10,590 bases of DNA from JABIDZ01 sp964402905 (lineage in GTDB: Archaea; Iainarchaeota; Iainarchaeia; Iainarchaeales; JAAZKV01), in contig CAYODU010000021.1 in assembly GCA_964402905.1 (NCBI GenBank), positions 1 to 10,590 of the forward strand, read 5' to 3'. Below are positions 6,284-10,590 of the stretch, one piece after another. A program made the translations under genes and the position numbers. Each line of letters starts with the position of its first letter. The stretch's first letter is position 1. The notes under the pieces are model-generated. The model made no database searches and had not been told where the DNA came from. It was given only the letters and a program-made list of their open reading frames with translations.

Positions 6284-6308
6284 TTTTTCTATTTATCAGA
6301 AACTAAAT

Positions 6309-8621
6309 TTAGTAAACAGGTTTTTCGTAGTGCCCGCGTGTAAACTTTGAGGTTTTTTTGGCTTTTTTTCCTATTGCCTTTTCTGCTGCATAATTTATTG
6401 TATCAAGCGCTTCTTTCGCTGATGTTGCATTCAAATCAATTCCGATTGCATTAAACACAGAAAAATTCTCTAGCTCAAAGAGCATATCTACTGGCACAGG
6501 GTTGTAAAGTCTAAACAGACCTCTGCTGAAAACAGTTTTGTATTCAAAATCTTTTCTGTCTTTTAGAGTATGAACTCCTTCTTTTAGAGAAGCGCTGTTA
6601 GCATATGCCTTTGATGTCATTAACAAAGGGTAAAAATAAACTAGTGGCAAAAGCTTTTCCCTAAAAGAAAGTTCAAAAATTTCCTCAAGTGATAACTCAA
6701 CGCTTGGAACAATTCTTTTTGCGCCATTTTCAAGTAGCATTTTAATGGTAAAAGAATTCATTGCATTTATTTCTCTGTCCGTAATAAAATCCTTTTTTTC
6801 TGTAATACATTTTTGTATTGCTCCAAGATTAGAACAAACAATTCTATTTTTTTCATTTTCTGAAAAAAACTTTTTTATCTCGCTATCACTTTGTATATTA
6901 GAACTTTTCACAAAAAACTTTTTAACTGTGTTTCCTTTGCTTTCATAAAAAACAATTTCATCTGCATACTTATCAATCGCCCCAATTTCCTTGAAGTTGC
7001 TTTCGGTGAAAACAATTTTGCTTTGTTTTTCTACTTTGTTTGAATTGATTTTTGCTTTCTTTATTTCTTCGAAAAGCCCTTGTTTTTTCTCTTCAAAATC
7101 TGCTTCTGTGTGTCTTCTTTTTTCTTCAAAGAGCTTTTCTCTTGCTTCCAAGAGAATTGTGTTTTTGAATTTTTTCAATACACTTAATGGAACAAATGGC
7201 TTTCCTTTTATTATGCAGTTAAATTTATCAGGGCTGAAAAAATTGTTTTGTTTGAAAAGCTTTGATTTTAATAGATCTGCGCTTGTTTCTTGTTTTGAAG
7301 ACTGTTCTAAAACAAAACCACTTTTAACACTAACTTGTTTTCCTTCAAAGCTAATATTTGCATAGAGTTCTTTTCCTTCTTCTGCAATAACTTCAAGCTG
7401 ATACGAAATTTTTTTTGTATTTGCTATTGATGCATAAGCCAGATTTGTTAGGTCTTGCATGGTAGTAATAAATAATTCTTGCCCTTTTTCAAGAAAAGGG
7501 CGTTCAGCTACTTCTATTTCAACAATACTCCCCTTATTTGCTTTTTTTACTTCTTCTCCATCTTTAAATATTTTCATTGCTTTAAATTCATTTACTTTAT
7601 CTCCTTTAACGCTTGATAAAGAATCCCATTGTAGTAAATCTTCTGCAAGTTTTAATACAATTTTTTTTCCTTTGAATCCATTTACTTTTGCTCCGAGAAT
7701 ACCTTTTCTTGCAGAAGTTTTAAGAGAAACTTTTTCTTTTTCTTCTAACCAATAACCATGGCTTGGTTCTCTCATAAAAGCAATTTTCATAAGTTTAATA
7801 TCTTCTTCACTTAGTTTTTTGTTATCAATTGCTTTTCTATATGTTTTTGCCACTGCATAAATATATTCGACTCCTTTTAGGCGTCCCTCTACTTTAAATG
7901 AATCAACTCCTGCTCCCTCCAGTTCTTTTATAATATCAAAATTCATTTGGTCTTTCATTGAAAGAAAAAAACCCTTTCTTTTTTCCCCTTCTTCTTCCAA
8001 AATATATTCCATTCTGCAGGGCTGTAAACACATACCTCTGTTTCCGGATTTGTTGAAAGCAAAACTACTAAATAAGCATTGCCCAGAATAAGAAAAACAC
8101 ATTGCTCCGTGAACAAATGCTTCGGTTTCAACTCCAATTTTTTTTAGTTCAAGAGAAATTTCTTTTATTTCTTTCAAAGATAATTCTCTTGCAAAAACAA
8201 TTCTTTTTACCCCAAGCTTTGCAAGAAAAATTGCTCCTTCAAGATTATGGCAAGTTAGTTGTGTTGAAGCATGAATTTCCATTTTTGGAATAAGTTTTTT
8301 TATTGTTTGTAAAAATCCTAGATCTTGTACAATAATTGCATCTATCCCAAATTCAAAAGCGTTTTTTGCAAGCTCTATTGCTTCTTTCATCTCACTATCT
8401 TTTAGTAAAGTGTTTATTGTGAGATACGCCTTTTTTTTGTATAAGTGAGTAAAATCAATTGCTTCTTTTAAATCTTCAAGAGCATTTCCCCCAAAGTTCT
8501 GTGCACTTATCCTTGCATTGAATTTGTTTGAACCAAAATAAACAGCATCAGCTCCATTAACTACTGCTGTTTTTAGAGCATCAAAAGAACCGGCAGGCAT
8601 TAGTAATTCTTTTTTTCCCAT
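6309..8621 (-). CDS. U32 family protein, long RlhA-like form
   Basis: The 770-residue protein begins with the U32 domain: KKELLMPAGSFDALKTAV, GADAVYFG and, at 167-185, the U32 signature E-x-F-V-H-G-A-M-C...G-Q-C...S. Cys175, Cys182, Cys198 and Cys202 are candidates for Fe-S ligands, as in U32 proteins such as UbiU, RlhA and TrhP. GVDSFKVEGR and YRKAID repeat in the short U32 protein at the window start. From about residue 330 the protein continues with a beta-rich, Lys-rich region and then a further barrel-like C-terminal part (about 540-740), as in long members with extra collagenase-like domains. E. coli RlhA (about 650 residues) is needed for 5-hydroxycytidine in 23S rRNA; an rRNA role here is inference. 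ATG 8621 is chosen over TTG 8639 because a TATA box lies about 25 bases upstream of the ATG and overlaps the TTG region. Cytoplasmic, no signal peptide. Confidence 0.9.
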   Translation of the reverse strand: MGKKELLMPAGSFDALKTAVVNGADAVYFGSNKFNARISAQNFGGNALEDLKEAIDFTHLYKKKAYLTINTLLKDSEMKEAIELAKNAFEFGIDAIIVQDLGFLQTIKKLIPKMEIHASTQLTCHNLEGAIFLAKLGVKRIVFARELSLKEIKEISLELKKIGVETEAFVHGAMCFSYSGQCLFSSFAFNKSGNRGMCLQPCRMEYILEEEGEKRKGFFLSMKDQMNFDIIKELEGAGVDSFKVEGRLKGVEYIYAVAKTYRKAIDNKKLSEEDIKLMKIAFMREPSHGYWLEEKEKVSLKTSARKGILGAKVNGFKGKKIVLKLAEDLLQWDSLSSVKGDKVNEFKAMKIFKDGEEVKKANKGSIVEIEVAERPFLEKGQELFITTMQDLTNLAYASIANTKKISYQLEVIAEEGKELYANISFEGKQVSVKSGFVLEQSSKQETSADLLKSKLFKQNNFFSPDKFNCIIKGKPFVPLSVLKKFKNTILLEAREKLFEEKRRHTEADFEEKKQGLFEEIKKAKINSNKVEKQSKIVFTESNFKEIGAIDKYADEIVFYESKGNTVKKFFVKSSNIQSDSEIKKFFSENEKNRIVCSNLGAIQKCITEKKDFITDREINAMNSFTIKMLLENGAKRIVPSVELSLEEIFELSFREKLLPLVYFYPLLMTSKAYANSASLKEGVHTLKDRKDFEYKTVFSRGLFRLYNPVPVDMLFELENFSVFNAIGIDLNATSAKEALDTINYAAEKAIGKKAKKTSKFTRGHYEKPVY

Positions 8622-8639
8622 AAAATAGTTTTGGAACAA

Positions 8640-8650
8640 TAAATTAAAAT
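8640..8650 (-). promoter_or_regulatory. TATA box for the long U32 gene
   Basis: On the minus strand ATTTTAATTTA is centred about 24 bases before the ATG at 8621, the spacing for a leaderless archaeal mRNA. This selects ATG 8621 as the start. Confidence 0.5.
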
Positions 8651-8678
8651 ACTCGCCCTAGTTTTTGTTGGGGGGCCA

Positions 8679-8694
8679 ATAATCGATTATAAAC
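8679..8694 (+). promoter_or_regulatory. Palindrome overlapping a TATA box in a divergent gap
   Basis: ATAATCGATTAT (8679-8690) is a perfect 12-base palindrome. Its right half runs into TTATAAAC (8687-8694), the likely TATA box of the surface-protein gene, about 50 bases before its start. Placement on a TATA box is typical of archaeal repressor operators; no regulator is known here. Confidence 0.4.
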
Positions 8695-8740
8695 CTTTTC
8701 AAAAGCAATTAGATTTTTATTCTAAAAAGAAGTTAATTAT

Positions 8741-9379
8741 TTGTGGTTTTATTTGGAAAAAGAAAATAAAAAGAAGAGTAGAAAAAAGAAATTTCTTCTA
8801 TTGCTTGGCATAGTACTCGTTCTTTTGATTGCTTTTTTTGCTTTGAATCAACAGGGCTTCTTTAATAATGAAAACACTTTTGGTTTGTTTTCCTTTCTTT
8901 CTGGTAGCAATTTATCTTCTGAAAAACAAAATACTGATTTATCAAATCTTGTTTGCGTGGATTATATTCCAGGGGAAAATGTATTTGATTTATTTTCTTC
9001 TGCAGAATCGAGTAGTACAAGTATTACAAGTAATAATTTATCAGCCTCGGATAAGAGTGCAACGGATGAAACTTCTGTAAGTGTTGATTCTTCAGAGAAA
9101 AACAATAATGGTGATAGTATTGGTGGCAGTAGTGGTAGTGGCAATACTAGCAGTGGCAACGGTAATAGTAATAATGGAAAAGGTGGTAATAATGGGCAGA
9201 ATGATGATGTTAAGAAAAATTTTGGGCAGATTTGTTTTACTGATACAGGGGAACCAGTATTTTTTATTGATGAATATGGTGAAACCCAATTCATTTCTTT
9301 TGTTGAAAATGGAATAAATATTATTATTGATAAAAAAGATTTGGATAAACAAAAAGTAATTATGAAGATTCTTGATTAA
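8741..9379 (+). CDS. Membrane-anchored protein with Ser/Gly/Asn-rich linker
   Basis: The 212-residue protein has a Lys/Arg-rich cytoplasmic N-terminus, one membrane helix at about 18-35 (FLLLLGIVLVLLIAFFAL), then an outer part. Residues 55-75 hold a Cys (LVCVDYIPGENVF). Residues about 82-155 are low complexity: first Ser/Thr/Asp, then Gly/Ser/Asn (GSSGSGNTSSGNGNSNNGKG), a flexible spacer. The last 50 residues are a compact region with a second Cys (FGQICFTDTGEPVFFIDEYG), ending in charged IIIDKKDLDKQKVIMKILD. The two Cys could pair. I recognise no family; the layout suggests a surface or pseudo-periplasmic anchored protein. No ATG starts this frame before the membrane helix: TTG 8741 or TTG 8753 (giving MEKENKKKS) are the choices, and 8753 is equally plausible. 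The gene faces away from the long U32 gene. Confidence 0.7.
   Translation: MWFYLEKENKKKSRKKKFLLLLGIVLVLLIAFFALNQQGFFNNENTFGLFSFLSGSNLSSEKQNTDLSNLVCVDYIPGENVFDLFSSAESSSTSITSNNLSASDKSATDETSVSVDSSEKNNNGDSIGGSSGSGNTSSGNGNSNNGKGGNNGQNDDVKKNFGQICFTDTGEPVFFIDEYGETQFISFVENGINIIIDKKDLDKQKVIMKILD
9117..9186 (+). repeat. Low-complexity Gly/Ser/Asn codon tract
   Basis: Imperfect triplet repetition of GGT/GGC, AGT/AGC and AAT within the surface-protein gene encodes its flexible linker. Such tracts change length easily by slippage and are likely variable between strains. Confidence 0.6.
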
Positions 9380-9401
9380 ACGAACAGCGAAATAATATTA
9401 A

Positions 9402-9455
9402 GCGCCCTGACCGGGAATCTAACTCCGCAACCCCTTTTAGAAAGGTGTTGCATCC
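9402..9455 (-). pseudogene. Decayed partial copy of tRNA-Asp (intron end plus 3' exon)
   Basis: On the minus strand this copy ends in the same 3' part as the intact tRNA-Asp: 17 bases at 9403-9419 are identical to 9486-9502. The T-loop has A in place of the invariant C56, and the 5' side of the T-stem no longer pairs at two positions. Ahead of it CCTTTCTAAAAGG resembles the end of the neighbouring tRNA intron (CCTTTTCTAAAGAAAAGG) with a few bases lost. There is no 5' acceptor strand and no full D-arm, so it cannot fold as a tRNA. A tandem partial duplication that has decayed is the simplest explanation. Confidence 0.65.
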
Positions 9456-9485
9456 CCAAATAATTTATTAATCTAATTTTGTTTA

Positions 9486-9637
9486 CGCCCTGACCGGGAA
9501 TCGAACCCGAGTCGCACCCGAACTGCCTTTTCTTTAGAAAAGGTAAGTTGCCAAAAGAAACTAATTTTCATTTGAAAAACTTACATCGCTTTTGCAATGT
9601 GACAGGGGTGCATCCTAAACCGCTAGACTATCAGGGC
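9486..9637 (-). tRNA. tRNA-Asp (GTC) with intron
   Basis: The gene reads on the minus strand from 9637 to 9486. The acceptor stem GCCCTGA/TCAGGGC pairs in all seven positions, with G73 and no encoded CCA. The D-arm is GTCT...GGAT, the T-arm contains GGTTCGATTCC, and the anticodon stem is CACCC with GGGTG. The anticodon loop CTGTCAC places GTC at 9603-9601, which reads Asp codons GAC and GAT. The anticodon stem only closes if 79 bases (9599-9521) are removed between positions 37 and 38, the standard archaeal intron site. The mature tRNA would be 73 bases before CCA addition. It lies between two surface-protein genes, and an A/T-rich stretch (about 9651-9663) upstream could be its promoter. Confidence 0.93.
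9521..9599 (-). other. tRNA-Asp intron (79 nt) with bulge-helix-bulge site
   Basis: CTGT (positions 32-35 of the tRNA) pairs with GCAG near the intron end, flanked by three-base bulges CA|C and TT|C; cutting each after its second base leaves exactly positions 37 and 38 to join. This is the classic substrate of the archaeal splicing endonuclease. Inside the intron three further hairpins can form: ACATTGC with GCGATGT, GTAAGTT with AACTTAC, and CCTTTTC with GAAAAGG. The first and last partly compete with the splice-site helix. Confidence 0.82.
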
Positions 9638-9728
9638 ATGCTTTTTTTGTAAAATTATTTTTGTGCTTTGCACTGCTTTTAGAAAATCTTGGCTAAGAAG
9701 CTTTAAAAAAGTTGTTTTTGTTTTTCTT

Positions 9729-10590
9729 TTATTTTAGTGTTGGATAATTAGAATTATTTGCTTGCCAGATGCTAGTGCTCCAGTAAAGTGTTGCAAAAGG
9801 AATTCCTGACGCGCTGTAATAAAGGGCTGCTTGACTATATGTGCTATAACCTGTACAATCAATACTGGGGTCACAGTTTGGTTGATCTGTTAGACCTATG
9901 TCCCAATAATTGTTTGTAAAAGTTCCATCGGTGCTAACTCCCGTTATTCCACCTTGGTTGTATTGTTCACTATAATTTATTTTACCAACTGAAAAACAAT
10001 TACTAATTTTTCCGCCCATGTTGTTGCCAGCAATTCCTCCGCGGTAAACCTCGCCACAAATCTCAATATTGGCTGTTGAATAACATGAATCTATGGTACC
10101 GCTGTTTAAACCAGCGACTCCTCCAAGGTAAAGAGATTCACTGATAAAACCAGTATTCTCAAAATTAACATACATATTGGCTATGTGGCTGTTACTTATT
10201 GTTCCGCTATTTGTTCCTGCTATTCCTCCAGTAACTTCAGTTCCATAAACGAAGCAGTTTCCGTAAACAAAATTAATGTCACCTGAATTGATACCGGCAA
10301 AGCAACCAAGGTTGTGTGCGCCCCCATAAAATTCTGATTCATCTAATTCTAAATTTGTAATTGACCCTGTAAGGATACTAAACAAACCGGCATCTGAAAG
10401 ATCAGTATCAATAAAAAGATTAGTTACTTTATGTTTCCTTCCATTTAAACTGCCGGTGAAAGTTCCTATTGGGATAAATCCTCTGTATGCCCCCCCTTCT
10501 TGATAAGCTGGGTCATAATTCCAAGAATATGTTTCGTAGCAGTTGATGTCTGCTCCTAGTGCGTAGTTTCCGTCTAAATCATTTTGTATT
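9729..10590 (-). CDS. GLUG-repeat surface protein, C-terminal part, 5' end outside window
   Basis: The frame is open to the window edge (codons run from 10589), so at least 286 residues of a longer protein are seen; the TTG at 10385 is internal. The visible start reads DLDGNYALGADINCYE, then GFIPIGTFTGSLNGRKHKVTN, the typical entry to GLUG regions. Repeats of the form GGxAGxNSGTIxNCY follow: LGCFAGINSGDI, TGGIAGTNSGTISNSH, LGGVAGLNSGTIDSCYS, RGGIAGNNMGGKISNCFS and QGGITGVSTDGTF. The C-terminus NNYWD...SIWQANNSNYPTL is the usual end of such domains. These repeats build a beta-helix-like outer domain in secreted adhesin-type proteins of bacteria and archaea. Cell-surface location is inferred; the signal peptide lies outside the window. 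Several Cys recur within repeats. Function may be attachment or cell contact, unproven. Confidence 0.87.
   Translation of the reverse strand, partial: IQNDLDGNYALGADINCYETYSWNYDPAYQEGGAYRGFIPIGTFTGSLNGRKHKVTNLFIDTDLSDAGLFSILTGSITNLELDESEFYGGAHNLGCFAGINSGDINFVYGNCFVYGTEVTGGIAGTNSGTISNSHIANMYVNFENTGFISESLYLGGVAGLNSGTIDSCYSTANIEICGEVYRGGIAGNNMGGKISNCFSVGKINYSEQYNQGGITGVSTDGTFTNNYWDIGLTDQPNCDPSIDCTGYSTYSQAALYYSASGIPFATLYWSTSIWQANNSNYPTLK

Noticed and set aside
6745..7755. Several hydrophobic plus-strand frames of 67-124 residues
   Set aside because: All are antisense to the long U32 gene, which has family motifs; they are Phe/Leu/Ser-rich mirror readings of Lys/Glu codons.
8962..9352. Minus-strand frames rich in Pro/Leu or Ile/Thr over the linker region
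   Set aside because: They mirror the GGT/AGT/AAT triplet tract of the plus-strand surface gene; low complexity alone keeps them open.
8741..9379. CRISPR or tandem-repeat array in the repetitive stretch near 9117-9186
   Set aside because: The repetition is triplet-based and in frame with a coding region; there are no spaced direct repeats of CRISPR type anywhere in the window.
9402..9460. 3' half of a split tRNA, as in Nanoarchaeum
   Set aside because: The T-loop has lost C56 and the T-stem no longer pairs, and an intact intron-bearing tRNA-Asp is adjacent, so a functional split half is unlikely.
1..10590. Transposase, integrase or phage genes
   Set aside because: No DDE, tyrosine or serine recombinase motifs and no terminal inverted repeats were seen; only the short tRNA duplication hints at past mobility.

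Overview
The window looks like part of an archaeal genome, probably a small AT-rich lineage of the DPANN type seen through a metagenome assembly (there is a 10-N gap at 3740-3749). Reasons: a tRNA-Asp gene carries an intron with a bulge-helix-bulge splice site at the canonical 37/38 position and no encoded CCA; most genes have an archaeal A/T-rich TATA box about 25 bases before an ATG (leaderless mRNAs); and the proteins include an AF1577-type radical SAM/SPASM enzyme and archaeal-style surface proteins. GC is low (about one third, by eye). The lineage call is inference; no phylogenetic marker is complete enough to fix it.

Layout. 1-652: 3' part of a TrhP-like U32 family protein. 740-1597: a compact [FeFe]-hydrogenase H-cluster-domain protein with no ferredoxin domains. 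1645-2262 (minus): a very basic, Arg-rich orphan protein, divergent from 2314-3438, a radical SAM/SPASM enzyme; the two share one palindromic TATA box midway between their start codons. 3486-5313 (minus): a likely operon of an NSUN-type RNA m5C methyltransferase, a small overlapping ORF and a Cys-rich lipoprotein that is interrupted by the assembly gap. 5461-6187 (plus): a small coiled-coil protein and a PPC/DUF296 domain protein. 6309-8621 (minus): a long RlhA-like U32 protein. 8741-9379 (plus): a membrane-anchored protein with a Ser/Gly/Asn linker. 9402-9637 (minus): a decayed partial copy of tRNA-Asp next to the intact intron-containing tRNA-Asp. 9729-10590 (minus): the C-terminal part of a GLUG-repeat surface protein.

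Functional themes. RNA modification recurs: two U32 proteins (families that hydroxylate tRNA or 23S rRNA pyrimidines) and an m5C methyltransferase. A second theme is Fe-S and radical chemistry (H-cluster-domain protein, SPASM enzyme). A third is the cell surface (lipoprotein with galaxin-like di-cysteine repeats, anchored linker protein, GLUG protein). No stretch over 300 bases lacks a gene. The items most worth pursuing are the minimal H-cluster protein, the symmetric divergent promoter, the Arg-rich orphan, and the tRNA-Asp with its decayed intron-containing neighbour copy.
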